A DNA stretch of 45,363 nt from Rubripirellula sp. (GCA_012270385.1 JAAXIK010000138.1:1-45363); one strand, 5' to 3'; positions 16,249 to 26,095 are shown, counted from the stretch's first letter. Translations and numbers: made by a program. Notes: generated from the sequence alone by a model not told the origin.

Positions 16249-18611
16249 TCCCCTACCTCGCTGTAATTGGTGATTCCTTCCGAGCAGCCTACGCTTCCCG
16301 TGTCCTATGGATTGCGTTCGTTGCAATCTGGATTCTGCTAGCTGCGTTGGCACCGATTGGTTTCCGGCAGGAATATACAACGGACTTTAGATCGCAGGAT
16401 TTCTACAACGGAACTCGTCTCAAGGCGATGTTGGCTCAAGGCACAGTCGATGAGTCGCTGGTCGACCAACCCCTTGGCCGGATTGCTTCCGCTTTACCCG
16501 AAGAGTTGTCGAGGCAACTGCGTCGAGTAGGGGAAGGTGATGAAGTACGTATTTTTTATCGCGTTTTCGCTGATGCACTCAATGCGTGTCTAGACGATGA
16601 AAGTTGGTATTCCAAGGAGGCATGGTCTGACACATTGCAATTTCGAGAATTGAGAGAATTGGATGCATTGGAAGGTCCGTTGGAAGAATCGATACGTCGG
16701 AGGCGTGCAAGGTTACGGATTGAAGCTGCATTGCCAGGGGTCTTTGAAGCGAGGTCCTCACAATCTATTCGACTGAGGTACGCGGGTAATGATTTTCCAG
16801 CGAGGTTTGCAACGGATAAGTCGCAGTTTCTCACACTGGTCAATCAATATGTGCTGCCGGTGATTATTCAGTGGTTGATGGGATTTGTTCTCGTTTTCTT
16901 GGGTATCCTGGTGACTGCTTCCATGATTCCCGAGATGCTTCAACCTGGCTCTTTGCATCTCTTGTTGAGTAAACCTGTTTCAAGAAGTTTACTCTTGATT
17001 AGCAAATTCTTCGGGGGCTGTACCTTTGTGTTGCTGTGTGTCACTCAGCTTGTGGTAGGTTTATTCTTCATCGCTTGGCTGAGATTAGATATATGGAACC
17101 CTCGCCTTCTATGGTGCATTCCAGTATCTGTTTTCCTTTTCGCAGTTTTTTACAGTGTTTCAACGCTCGCTGGCTTAATCTGGCGATCATCGATTCTCGC
17201 CATTGGCATCACCTGTATTTTTGGCAGTCTATGTTTGGTTGTGGGTGTGATAGGAGGGTTGTTTGATTCCTTTGTCACCCGACCAGATGGTGTGAGAAAC
17301 CTTCAGCTTGCTGGGCAAACTCTCATTGGATCCACTCGGGGTGGAGGGCTGTCCTATTGGGACGAGCAGGAAAAGGTTTGGAGCGAAATTGTCGAAGGGA
17401 ACCCGCTCGGGATGGATCGAATCATACCACCGGTTGCCCTAAATGAATCCACCGTCTTTACGGCCCGTATCCGCGGAGGGAGATTCAATCCCTTTGGGTC
17501 CGGTGCGTCAGATCTATTGGTCATGAAATCCGAATCAAATTGGGTTGGGGAACCGAGCTTGAGACTACCAACTTCCACGACGGATATCTTTCTCTCTGGC
17601 GACCAATTGTTCGCTTTGAATGCAGGAGAGTTATCTGCGGCATCGGTAGAAGAGGTCCTGGCAGAGGTCAGTGAAAGATCGGAAGTTGAGGAGGCAACCG
17701 ATGAGGGCACGAACCAACTCGGAGAGAATGACGAGAACGGTCAAGGCTCCGGCGCCAAGGGTTGGCTTCAGAAGCTGTCCACAATGATGGGCGGAGTCAC
17801 CGAAGGCTTTTCAACCGTCTTGCCCAAGAACATTGCATTAACCCCGCCGAGATCCTTGATTGTTGATCCCGAAGGCTCGTATCTAGTGCTTTACACTCGA
17901 GGGAGACTCATACGGTTTGTTCCTTCCAACGATGCTGACAAATTATGGAGTATCGAGAGTGAGAAGTTAGTGGAAGGTGAGGTCGCGAAGAAATCTTGGT
18001 TGGCGATCAGCGGGGACGTGATCTTACTTGTGAGAGAGGATCTCCCCATTTTAGCTTTTGACTCCAAGACCCTGGAATCACGTGCTTCTCTCGATATGCC
18101 AGACAAACTAAGTCCCCTGCTCTTAGAGGGTATGCCTAATGGTAGAGGTTTTCTGTTCGTTGCAAGTGATGGACTCGTGAGGCGAATCCAAATTAAAGAG
18201 GGTGAGAATGACCTTCAATTACTGCAGCCTTTTGGACCTGATGAAATTGAGTGTATTCTTGTCGATCATAAAAGTGATCAGGCCTACATCGTGCACAATG
18301 TCGATCGTATCGACACTTATGATCTCACCGAGATGAAACTGATGAAGAGAAGGAGTCCCAGTCTATCGAGTTGGAGATTTCTTGATGCTTACGTCATCTC
18401 ACCACTTCGATTTATCGTGCCGCAAACAGGTGAACTTGGCGAAACGATCGAGGCAATTATCAGTGGGGAATCAGCGAAGACAATCCTGGACGGACCTGAT
18501 GCTGGGGAGATAGTCCGCTATCAACTTCTTCGTCCTATCACGAGTTGCGCGATGTTTATCTTGGTGATGCTAATCACGAGTTGCTATTACTTTTCAACTC
18601 GTGATTTCTGA
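16245..18611 (+). CDS. ABC-2 permease with large extracytoplasmic domains
   Basis: Membrane subunit of the exporter encoded with the preceding ATPase, 788 residues, much longer than a usual ABC-2 permease (250-400). I see TM1 at about 18-40, a soluble stretch 41-200, TM2-TM5 at about 201-341, a second soluble region of about 420 residues (342-760), and TM6 at 761-785. By alternating topology both soluble regions lie outside the cytoplasm. The second contains repeated short beta-strand-like blocks (SLIVDPEGSYLVLYTRG, AISGDVILLVREDLPILAFD, GFLFVASDGLVRRI, AYIVHNVDRIDTYDL) that look like propeller blades, interrupted by an acidic linker near 470-506. The C-terminal TM closes the usual six-helix count, so the propeller-like region is an insertion between TM5 and TM6. 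Substrate unknown. Confidence 0.85.
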   Translation: MIPYLAVIGDSFRAAYASRVLWIAFVAIWILLAALAPIGFRQEYTTDFRSQDFYNGTRLKAMLAQGTVDESLVDQPLGRIASALPEELSRQLRRVGEGDEVRIFYRVFADALNACLDDESWYSKEAWSDTLQFRELRELDALEGPLEESIRRRRARLRIEAALPGVFEARSSQSIRLRYAGNDFPARFATDKSQFLTLVNQYVLPVIIQWLMGFVLVFLGILVTASMIPEMLQPGSLHLLLSKPVSRSLLLISKFFGGCTFVLLCVTQLVVGLFFIAWLRLDIWNPRLLWCIPVSVFLFAVFYSVSTLAGLIWRSSILAIGITCIFGSLCLVVGVIGGLFDSFVTRPDGVRNLQLAGQTLIGSTRGGGLSYWDEQEKVWSEIVEGNPLGMDRIIPPVALNESTVFTARIRGGRFNPFGSGASDLLVMKSESNWVGEPSLRLPTSTTDIFLSGDQLFALNAGELSAASVEEVLAEVSERSEVEEATDEGTNQLGENDENGQGSGAKGWLQKLSTMMGGVTEGFSTVLPKNIALTPPRSLIVDPEGSYLVLYTRGRLIRFVPSNDADKLWSIESEKLVEGEVAKKSWLAISGDVILLVREDLPILAFDSKTLESRASLDMPDKLSPLLLEGMPNGRGFLFVASDGLVRRIQIKEGENDLQLLQPFGPDEIECILVDHKSDQAYIVHNVDRIDTYDLTEMKLMKRRSPSLSSWRFLDAYVISPLRFIVPQTGELGETIEAIISGESAKTILDGPDAGEIVRYQLLRPITSCAMFILVMLITSCYYFSTRDF

Positions 18612-18644
18612 TTCACCAATGAGGAGCTATCACCCCTGCTCCGA

Positions 18645-19979
18645 TCACTTGCCAGATATTTTGTAAAGGTTTCTTTTACTTCGAAGTAAAAGTGTATCCT
18701 GCGTTGGCACAGGACTGGCAACCGTGTAGTCGTCGTTGTCATCGATGGAGTTCTCTGAAATCAGTTTCGGAGAGCTACTCGACAATGGGCCAATCACAAA
18801 AGTGGTTCCCTTCTCGTTGGTAACGTAGAGATGATCAGCAGCGATGAGTGGTGAACTGCTGTAGCTCACGCGAGACTTTGGTAGTTGCACGTCCCAAAGT
18901 GTTTGCCCGCTTTCCGAATCCAAGCATGAAACTAGGCCTCTGGAGGTTCTGCCATCACCAACGACATAAATTCTTCCATCTTTTGAGGCTGGCGTGGGAA
19001 CGTCACTTCCGAGATCATCACGGTACCAAACAATCGCTTCTTTGCCTTTTCCTGATACAAGATCTTGCATATTGACTGCGGTAATCGTCTCACCTCTCGC
19101 ATAGGGGCAGATCATGAGGGCTCCAGCCGCAACGGGTGATGAAATGGATCGAAAATAGGCATTCTGGCCTGGATTGAAGCCACCCAATCGACCGATTTCT
19201 TTACCGTCACTTGCGCGGTGCAGAGTAAGGTGATCTGCGCCCATCACGCCGATCCACTCCTCTCCATTCTGCTCAACCACTACTGGGGTAGAGTAACTTT
19301 GCGCCGCTTCTTCAGGTGCGGGCACCATGCGATCGCTCTTCCAGAGTTGCTTTCCTGTTTTTTTATCAAAAGCAATTAGGTAGCTGGGACCCGTTTGCAT
19401 CACCACAACCACGATCGCGTCACGAGTTACCGTTGGTGAGGAGCCTAGGTCCCACCAAAGTGTATCTTCTCCGAATTGCTCTTGAAGATTGGTCTGCCAG
19501 ACGAGATCTCCATTGTGGTTGGCGCAGGCCAGGTCGCCGCTCCGGAAGTAGGCGTACACGTGTTCTCCGTCGATCACGGGTGAGGGATTACTACCGCTAC
19601 CTTTTTTATGTTTGCCTCCCCGATCGTCTCCGACTTCGAGCGTCCATTGTTTAGAGCCATCAGCGAGACGGTAAGCGACAAGTGTGTTCTTGTTTTCATT
19701 GCCTGCTGTTAAGAAAGCTAAAGAATCGGAAACTACTGGTGTGCTACCACCTGATCCTGACACGGGGCTCTTCCATGTAATCCCAGAATCGATCGCCCAG
19801 CTAGATGGGTAACTGTCTCCGGTCGCGACCCCGTTCTGTTCCGGACCTCTCCACTGTGTCCACGCGTCTGCCGCTTTGACCGAGGCAGGAGCAATGAAGC
19901 TCTGCACGATCAGGGTCACCGCCATGGTGACGCTCGAAATGAATCTGAATTTCAAGAGACTGCAGGTGCTCACGTACAC
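18645..19979 (-). CDS. Secreted PQQ-type beta-propeller protein
   Basis: Exported protein of the PQQ-like/BamB-like propeller class common in planctomycetes. The start is GTG 19979, chosen because GGAGG (19986-19990) lies 6 nt upstream. A signal peptide spans about residues 1-37, with AxA before the mature DAWTQWRGPEQNG motif. Blade-like repeats with G-x-x-x-W/L-W endings recur (DGSKQWTLEV, NGDLVWQTNL, TGKQLWKSDR, SGQTLWDVQL). It may act as a scaffold or a dehydrogenase-like protein; no catalytic residues can be claimed. It is convergent with the transporter permease, 33 bp apart. Confidence 0.87.
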   Translation of the reverse strand: MYVSTCSLLKFRFISSVTMAVTLIVQSFIAPASVKAADAWTQWRGPEQNGVATGDSYPSSWAIDSGITWKSPVSGSGGSTPVVSDSLAFLTAGNENKNTLVAYRLADGSKQWTLEVGDDRGGKHKKGSGSNPSPVIDGEHVYAYFRSGDLACANHNGDLVWQTNLQEQFGEDTLWWDLGSSPTVTRDAIVVVVMQTGPSYLIAFDKKTGKQLWKSDRMVPAPEEAAQSYSTPVVVEQNGEEWIGVMGADHLTLHRASDGKEIGRLGGFNPGQNAYFRSISSPVAAGALMICPYARGETITAVNMQDLVSGKGKEAIVWYRDDLGSDVPTPASKDGRIYVVGDGRTSRGLVSCLDSESGQTLWDVQLPKSRVSYSSSPLIAADHLYVTNEKGTTFVIGPLSSSSPKLISENSIDDNDDYTVASPVPTQDTLLLRSKRNLYKISGK

Positions 19980-20417
19980 AACTTTCCTCCGGTGTATGAT
20001 GCTCGCAAAAGATGGATATTATTTTTCACTAACTTCCCAGCGTGATCTAATTTTATGGGTCGTGATTTTTGCTTTATTGTTCGTCAGCTTGGATCGCTGT
20101 GGTGGTTGTATTTTGCTGGGGACACGCCAATGGCAGACATCGCTCGGGTATTTTGATATCTGCGAATTAGAGTCACGGCTCGAATTATAACGTGAATGGC
20201 GACATGGATTAGGCTCACTCTGGCTAAAAGTGAATGGAATACGATTCAGACACCCGGCCTTTTTACAGTAAAAAATCTGCGCAATGGATGAGAAAATTTC
20301 CTACAACAACTTGATCATCAGTTCGTTTCTCTCGTATTCACCCCTCCTCACTATCCTCTTAGAATACAGAGACAGTGGTATGACCGGTCCCTCTGTCTTA
20401 TTCGGATAGAGAACACA
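19980..20417. promoter_or_regulatory. Divergent intergenic region
   Basis: Gene-free region of 438 bp between the divergent PQQ-propeller and repeat-protein genes, so it should hold both promoters. It is AT-rich in parts (around 20010-20070 and 20260-20300). A 6-bp inverted repeat, acagag/ctctgt, encloses ccggtc just before the downstream start (about 20367-20397). No clear operator or terminator could be assigned. Confidence 0.4.
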
Positions 20418-23360
20418 ATGATCCCTATCAACTATGCATGTAGTCGCTCGCGTCTAGTGAGGCAGGTACGCCTTCGCATGAGTAAGCTTGCTCTATTTGT
20501 ACCGCATGTAATTTTGGCATCATCGCTTTTACTTTTTTGCGAATCAGCATTTTGCCAAGAGGTTGAGAATCGGGATGAAATAGCTCCGATCGCTGCCGGT
20601 GATCTGGAACCTCCAGAGAAACAAACGCAAGAAAAAAGCGATTTGGCTGAGTCCACCCTCGTCTCGGAGCTCAACGAAGCTGAGGTGATTGATCTACTGA
20701 CGAAAGATCCTCAGGGACAACGTAATCTGGCGATGCTGGAATTGTGGCGTCGACGAGGATCTCTTGGTGAAATGATCCAGAGGTTGTCAATCCATGAAGA
20801 CGCGGAGGTTAGAGCAAGGGCGAGATGGATACTCAAGCAGTGGGCGAAGGGCGCACTGCCTGAAACTCCTGAGGATATGGAGCGTTTGCTCGATCGCGGT
20901 CCCGGCGAAAGTTCATTGAAGGCTCTTCTTAAGATCGGTGATTTTACATCCATCATCGTTGCGCTCGGTGAGTCGGCTGATACACTTGAAGGACGTAGTA
21001 GCCGCGATGATTTGGCCACGGAAATCTACAGGAATTTTCCAACCTACGCCTTTGTGGCCTACGAGCAGGATGCGATTTCGGAACTGATCGAAATACTTGA
21101 TCTTGTCGCCAATACCGTTGAACTGGCTATTTGTCGTTATGAGCTGAAGGTTCAATTCGGACAGCAAGTTAGTTTAGAAGAACTTTTGCCAAGGTCTGCC
21201 GAGAATTGGACGCCACTGCTGAAATTACAGGCGGAGTGTGTGCTGCTCTACCTGAACGGCGATGTGACAAAAGCAGTGGATCTTGCGAGGCTGAGTGTTG
21301 ATTCTGAACTCTTGAATCGAGTCCTGATGGTCTCAGATGACTGGGAGACGCTGGCAAAAGAGACAGCAGTTAAAGCTCGTCAGTCTTCCTTGGGTATGCT
21401 CGAGAAATCTAAGTTGTGGGTTTTGGTCTTGGCCGCTAGTCAGAGATCACTTACCGGGCGCGACTCGCCAAGATCACAGTGGGATCTGCGGCAGGAGGCT
21501 ATCGGCAGCCTGCAAATGGAAGTTAACGACGGAAGCATTGAAGGGAAACTGGCGGCAGCGATGAGGTGGAAAGCTTTGGCCAGTCACGGAGAGATTGACA
21601 AAGCGCTTGATATAGCGCGTGAGTTGAATCTCAGTGATGCTGCTGGACTTTGCAAGGATGCTTCCAGGATTGATAAAGCTTTCGAGATTTTGGGAACACC
21701 GTTGGAAGAAGTGGATTTGAATCTGGATATCTGGATCAGTGAGGCGATTGAGCAACAGCGTTCATCCAATCTCAGAGATCTATCGCCAAAGATTCGCGAA
21801 ATTCTGACTCTGATGCAGTGTTTTATTAGCATCGGACGTGACGAGCTAGCCTATGAGATCGCAGATCGATTATCGTCTTGTGGAGAAAAAGTAGGTCCCA
21901 TTGATATTCGTGAATTTGTCATCTCCACACTGGCAATGACCAAGAGAATCGATTGGATGGTCAAGCTCGCTGTCCCGCAAGGTGGGGCCGCGATCACACA
22001 GCAGACCTATAACACGATTTCACGAAGCTTAACGGATTGTGATCTTTCAACATTGAAGACTACGGTCGATGCGTTGGCCGATGCGCGGCCAAGTGAAACG
22101 CTGCAAGATATTTTTGATGATGCTGTGAATCTATTTCTTGATGCTCAGCAACCTCTGGATGATATTGAGCCGCGGGTTAACCGATCGCTGCAGTCATTAT
22201 TCACTTTCCTTTTTTCGGATACACCTGCGAGAAAGCTTGCTGATCGAGTTGGCGGCGATCGAAGCACCCAGGTTAATCTGAATTTCGTGAAATTATTTAA
22301 ACGGCACGGGCAGATGCGGTACGCGGAAACGTGCTTGCTTGAATTGATTCGACAGGGCGATTTAGATGCTAAACTCGTTATGGCGGAGTATCAGTTGCAA
22401 GCGGGAAGGTCCGCGGCAGCAGAGAGATTATTCAATGAACTTGCAACCATTTCCTTCAATCAGGATGCGAAGCAACAGCGGTTTGCACCGCCGAGCAATA
22501 GTCATATTTCTGTGCGTGCAAGAATTGGTTTATGGCGACTAGCAAAACTCGCTCAGGATAGTGCAACTGCTGACTTCCTTTTGAAGGGAATTCGTTACTC
22601 TCTGTGCACTCCGAATCTGGTGGAAAAGAATAATCTGGCGGAGTACTTATCCGAGCAATCGGAGGATACCCTTGCCCTCGAAGTGTTTGAAGATTTATTG
22701 CCTGTTGTTGCAATGGGGCAAAGAGGGCAACTGACACTCTATGATGTCGCTCGCCGTTACTCACCTTTGATCAAAGATAGGCAACCGAAGATTGCTTCTC
22801 GGTGGTTTGATTTGGCTCTAAATCAAACGCTTTGGAATGTGGATTTTCGTTCTGGAGCCTATGTAACGCTTCCCATGTTCGTGCACCGTTGGGGGCTGGA
22901 GAGTGAGATCCGAAGCGGGGACGTGGAGGCTGTCAGATTACGGCTTGATCAGATGTTGGCGCTGGACAGCATGGATGTAGATTTCGCCGAGAGATTACTT
23001 CCCAAAATGCGAGAGCAGGGCATGCTCGAGGATGCAGATCGAGTTTTGAATCATATTATTGATCAAGGATTAGAGCATGCGAGTCAATTCCCCTTTGATG
23101 CCATGACCTGTAACAACGTTGCATGGATTGCCGCGGTTAACCAAAGCCGATTGTCCGACGCTTTACTTCTTTCCAAGATCGCTGTTCGAGCCGAACCGGA
23201 GAGTGCAATCTATCGTGATACTTTGGCTGAAGTTTTGTTTCAATTAAAACGCCCCGAAGAAGCTCTTCAAATTGAGAAAGGGTGCCTGCTGGATGATCCA
23301 ACTCAATGGCACCTCCATGAGCAACGCGAGAAATACCAGGCAAGTATCAGCGAGAAGTAA
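20418..23360 (+). CDS. Exported helical-repeat (TPR-like) protein
   Basis: Large exported protein of about 960-980 residues. A hydrophobic signal peptide with AFCQE after it lies at about residues 22-48; ATG 20418 gives a 20-residue basic lead, while ATG 20478 would begin directly at the signal peptide. The mature part is almost wholly alpha-helical in appearance, with acidic amphipathic helices. The C-terminal 150 residues show TPR-like features: the NNVAWIAAVNQSRLSDALLL block, then the YRDTLAEVLFQLKRPEEAL block, the usual last TPR pair of planctomycete repeat proteins. It probably mediates protein-protein contacts in the periplasm. No enzyme motif was recognised. Its stop overlaps that of the opposing glycine-zipper gene by 14 bp. 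Confidence 0.82.
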   Translation: MIPINYACSRSRLVRQVRLRMSKLALFVPHVILASSLLLFCESAFCQEVENRDEIAPIAAGDLEPPEKQTQEKSDLAESTLVSELNEAEVIDLLTKDPQGQRNLAMLELWRRRGSLGEMIQRLSIHEDAEVRARARWILKQWAKGALPETPEDMERLLDRGPGESSLKALLKIGDFTSIIVALGESADTLEGRSSRDDLATEIYRNFPTYAFVAYEQDAISELIEILDLVANTVELAICRYELKVQFGQQVSLEELLPRSAENWTPLLKLQAECVLLYLNGDVTKAVDLARLSVDSELLNRVLMVSDDWETLAKETAVKARQSSLGMLEKSKLWVLVLAASQRSLTGRDSPRSQWDLRQEAIGSLQMEVNDGSIEGKLAAAMRWKALASHGEIDKALDIARELNLSDAAGLCKDASRIDKAFEILGTPLEEVDLNLDIWISEAIEQQRSSNLRDLSPKIREILTLMQCFISIGRDELAYEIADRLSSCGEKVGPIDIREFVISTLAMTKRIDWMVKLAVPQGGAAITQQTYNTISRSLTDCDLSTLKTTVDALADARPSETLQDIFDDAVNLFLDAQQPLDDIEPRVNRSLQSLFTFLFSDTPARKLADRVGGDRSTQVNLNFVKLFKRHGQMRYAETCLLELIRQGDLDAKLVMAEYQLQAGRSAAAERLFNELATISFNQDAKQQRFAPPSNSHISVRARIGLWRLAKLAQDSATADFLLKGIRYSLCTPNLVEKNNLAEYLSEQSEDTLALEVFEDLLPVVAMGQRGQLTLYDVARRYSPLIKDRQPKIASRWFDLALNQTLWNVDFRSGAYVTLPMFVHRWGLESEIRSGDVEAVRLRLDQMLALDSMDVDFAERLLPKMREQGMLEDADRVLNHIIDQGLEHASQFPFDAMTCNNVAWIAAVNQSRLSDALLLSKIAVRAEPESAIYRDTLAEVLFQLKRPEEALQIEKGCLLDDPTQWHLHEQREKYQASISEK

Positions 23361-24153
23361 ATATTCTGCGAGATCCGTTTCTTGCCCTCAGGTTTCGAAT
23401 CAGGGATTCGACTATTCGTTGCAAAAACAACGGATCGATCCAGTGAAGCGAGAACCGAAAATGGATGCCAAAGTTTTGCCGCGGTCGGTACTGGTAGTAA
23501 TGATGATAATAGGGTTGGTGGACTGGTGGACAGTAGTTCCGATAGGTGAAAGGCAGATTCGCCGGATAAGAGGATGTCCAAATCGTGGTTGATGAGCGGA
23601 GCGAGCCTATCTGGGGGATGTTCTGTAAATGTGCCTGAGGTGCTTGCGAAGAACGACGATTTATTTTTGCGGTTTGCATCGCGGTAAGAATCGTCTCGTT
23701 AACTCCTTGCTGATGTAAGTTGATGATCTCCTGTACCGTCAAAGTCTGAGCGATGCCGCGTTGATTGATTTGGTTGATAATCACTTGATTGCTCAAACCA
23801 GCTTGCACCATTTGCAGAACGTCTTGGGTGGTGACCGCGTTATTCGTTTGGCTCAGCTGAGGCGTGATCAGTGAACCGTTCCTCGAAGAATGTGCAATCA
23901 TCTGCCGGCGTCGCTGAACCCACTCTTGTTGATCTTTCGCATCACCAATCAGTCCACCCGCAACTGCTCCCACCACGCCACCGATCACGGCTCCTGCACC
24001 TGCGTTGCCATTGTGATCTCCGATCAAACTACCCGCAATCGCACCGGTGAGCCCGCCGACGGTGGCATCACGCTGACTGTGATATTGGGCTTGTGCTGAT
24101 GATGCAAAAATCAGAAGACCACAAAAGCACTTGATTGAAATTCGGATCATCAT
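23347..24153 (-). CDS. Exported glycine-zipper protein
   Basis: Small exported protein, start ATG 24153 with GGAG (24158-24161) 4 nt upstream; the frame is open further to 24231 but that part lacks a signal peptide. Residues 1-24 form a signal peptide ending AQA. Directly after comes a glycine-zipper region with repeated GGxxGAxxGxxIG patterns (about 32-70), as in 17-kDa surface antigen and SlyB-like proteins, which packs into membranes. A central part has two similar helical units (LQMVQAGLSNQVIINQI and INLHQQGVNETILTAM), a motif often seen with glycine zippers. The tail is rich in Tyr, His and Arg. Likely envelope-associated. The end overlaps the convergent repeat-protein gene by 14 bp. Confidence 0.8.
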   Translation of the reverse strand: MMIRISIKCFCGLLIFASSAQAQYHSQRDATVGGLTGAIAGSLIGDHNGNAGAGAVIGGVVGAVAGGLIGDAKDQQEWVQRRRQMIAHSSRNGSLITPQLSQTNNAVTTQDVLQMVQAGLSNQVIINQINQRGIAQTLTVQEIINLHQQGVNETILTAMQTAKINRRSSQAPQAHLQNIPQIGSLRSSTTIWTSSYPANLPFTYRNYCPPVHQPYYHHYYQYRPRQNFGIHFRFSLHWIDPLFLQRIVESLIRNLRARNGSRRIFTSR

Positions 24154-24496
24154 TTCGCTCCGATGAACAATTGGATTGAACGCGCTGAAGGCGTTAGGGT
24201 CTTTTCCGCATTGTATCCGATGCGGTTTCATTCGTCTCAGCAGCCCATGCTCGAGCTCTCTCTTTTGCTCATTCTGACGGATTCGCTGAGATTCGACTTT
24301 AACCTACTACCTTGAGTCTATCTCTTTAGCTTTGTCGGGAGGCCCGGGAGTGCCATTTTGCTGACTTTTCCACGATAAGAAACCGCTCGCCATGAGAGCT
24401 TTTACTATCTGGGTAAAGGTGGCTGCAATCGCAAATCGAAACCCCAGTCAATCCTGTCTTGCCTAATGCTCAATCACAATCGACTCAACGCGAGTT
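24154..24496. other. Gene-free stretch upstream of glycine-zipper gene
   Basis: 343 bp between the nrdR stop and the glycine-zipper start, both on the - strand. It should contain the glycine-zipper promoter. No terminator with a T-run, repeat or coding frame was convincing. Confidence 0.4.
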
Positions 24497-24964
24497 TCAC
24501 ACCCGCTTGGTCCGTTTACCAACAATATTTGAGATTGCTTGAATAAAATCCTGGGCATCATCAAATTCTCGGTAGACACTTGCGAATCGAATGTAGGCAA
24601 CCTGATCCAAATCGGTTAGGTGTCTCATCACGATATCGCCGACCTGCGCCGAAGTGACCTCCGATTCGTAGTTCGTATAGATATCAGTCTCTATGTCTTG
24701 GACCACTCTTTCGATAATGGCACTAGGAATTGATCGCTTCGAGCAGGCTCGCTCGATTCCTCTGCGAATCTTTTCTCGATCCAAGGGCTCTCGTGTTTGA
24801 TCACTCTTCACGACTCGGACACTTAGTTTTTCAATCTTTTCTGCCGTAGAAAAACGTCTTTGACATGAGTTGCAGATTCTCTTTCTTCGGACCATGTAGC
24901 CACCTTCGGCCCCGCGCGAGTCCAGAACTCGGTCATTATCAACATGGCAATAAGGGCAACGCAT
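24497..24964 (-). CDS. nrdR: Transcriptional repressor NrdR
   Basis: Zinc- and nucleotide-binding repressor of ribonucleotide reductase genes. The N terminus is the zinc ribbon MRCPYC...CNSCQRRFST (four cysteines at 3, 6, 31 and 34) with RRKRIC in between. The ATP-cone (about residues 46-136) contains VVKSDQTREPLDREKI and the LDQVAYIRFASVYREF block diagnostic of NrdR. At 155 residues it is full length. The start ATG is fixed by the zinc ribbon. No NrdR box was recognised in the neighbouring DNA and no nrd gene is in the window, so regulation is presumably in trans. Confidence 0.96.
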   Translation of the reverse strand: MRCPYCHVDNDRVLDSRGAEGGYMVRRKRICNSCQRRFSTAEKIEKLSVRVVKSDQTREPLDREKIRRGIERACSKRSIPSAIIERVVQDIETDIYTNYESEVTSAQVGDIVMRHLTDLDQVAYIRFASVYREFDDAQDFIQAISNIVGKRTKRV

Positions 24965-25684
24965 ATAGATCCCATCGAAGTGGATGTCTTATCCAGCAAT
25001 TACAGTATCGTGCTAACCCGCGACCATGACAACCGACCCTCGTCTCTGCTGGGGAAACCCTACTATTTTTTTCTGTAAGTGACTCGGCCGCGTGTCCCAT
25101 CTGTCTCCTGTTCAGTTTTTACTCAAGGGTGCTGCTGGAAGTTCTTATCTGTGAGTATTTGCCGGAAATTCAGTCGCAATCCCACGTTTCAGTTTGCATG
25201 CTGCTGCATCAGCTGCGGCTTGGGGGTGGCGACGATTTGCTACCCTAGAACTGACCTCACCGTATCTCATTGCGCTGGTGCGTGTCCTCTGGCCCTTCCT
25301 TTCGGTGCGGTGATCTCGGTTGGATACGGTAATGGTTTCGATCCAGGAAATGGTTGGATCCGGGAAGCGGTGCTCTGAGAGAGACTTACGGGCAACGAAA
25401 ATCGTTATGCTGAGGGAATACCTCTGAGCCTGATCTCTGGGGATCGATTCGAGGACGAACCTTGAACGAGGGTGACTAGAGCTCTGGACCCGTCGCCGGC
25501 GCGTGTTAAAGATGGTTTTTAGAGGATATGGCCAGTTTGAAGGCGAGTTAGCACTTGGACTTGAAAATCCCCTAGAATGTTGGGGTGCTGGTCGCAGGCG
25601 ATCAGATGGTGTGTTGTTGGATGAAGCATGATTGGTGACTGTTTAGACCTCAGCCGCTGAGTAATCTGAACAAGGGAGGTAGTC
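24965..25684. other. 720-bp gene-free divergent region
   Basis: Longest stretch without a gene, between divergent nrdR and the GYF-domain gene. A 99-codon frame at 25079-25378 starts with GTG, is cysteine-rich without a recognisable pattern and has no ribosome site, so I do not call it. No known RNA family could be recognised. The end carries the ribosome site AAGGGAGGT (25672-25680) of the next gene. Confidence 0.5.
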
Positions 25685-26095
25685 GTGGCGGATTGGTTCG
25701 TTCAGATCGTTGGGACAGGTGAAGAGGCAGGTCCTTATCGCCCGGGTGAATTATTGGACTTGGTGAGGAACGGAGAGGTTACTCCTGAATCCATGCTTCG
25801 CAAGGATAATTCTAGTTGGTTTGCCGCGGCTGATGTTGGCGGACTTTTTGAAGCTGCGATGCGGCCAACCATCAAATATTTTTGTCCCAATTGTCAAGCT
25901 GAGATCGCTGAGCCGCCTTTGACATGCCCACGATGTGATATGGACGTTCTGAAAGCTCAGACTGAAATCATAGAAAATTCGATTTCAGAGCAGAAATCAA
26001 ATCATCAGTCAGATGCAACCGCCGGTACGGTGAAGAACAGGTTCAATCGAAAGCGGCTTGCACGAACAGCAAAAAATCAGCGCAAACCTCGATAG
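25685..26095 (+). CDS. GYF-like domain plus zinc-ribbon protein
   Basis: Small cytoplasmic protein of 136 residues. The N-terminal part (1-58) has the GYF_2-type layout: WFVQIVG...GPYRPGELLDLVRNGEVTPE, ending near SSWFAAADV, a fold that typically binds proline-rich peptides. Next is a zinc ribbon, CPNC (residues about 68-71) and CPRC (about 83-86). The C-terminal 40 residues are basic and low complexity. The GTG start is well supported by AAGGGAGGT at 25672-25680. Function is unknown; a docking role is suggested by the domain. It stands alone on this strand, convergent with the BBP7-like gene. Confidence 0.85.
   Translation: MADWFVQIVGTGEEAGPYRPGELLDLVRNGEVTPESMLRKDNSSWFAAADVGGLFEAAMRPTIKYFCPNCQAEIAEPPLTCPRCDMDVLKAQTEIIENSISEQKSNHQSDATAGTVKNRFNRKRLARTAKNQRKPR

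Noticed and set aside
25079-25378. 99-codon frame in the long gene-free region
   Set aside because: GTG start without a ribosome site, irregular cysteine-rich composition, no motif; not convincing as protein.
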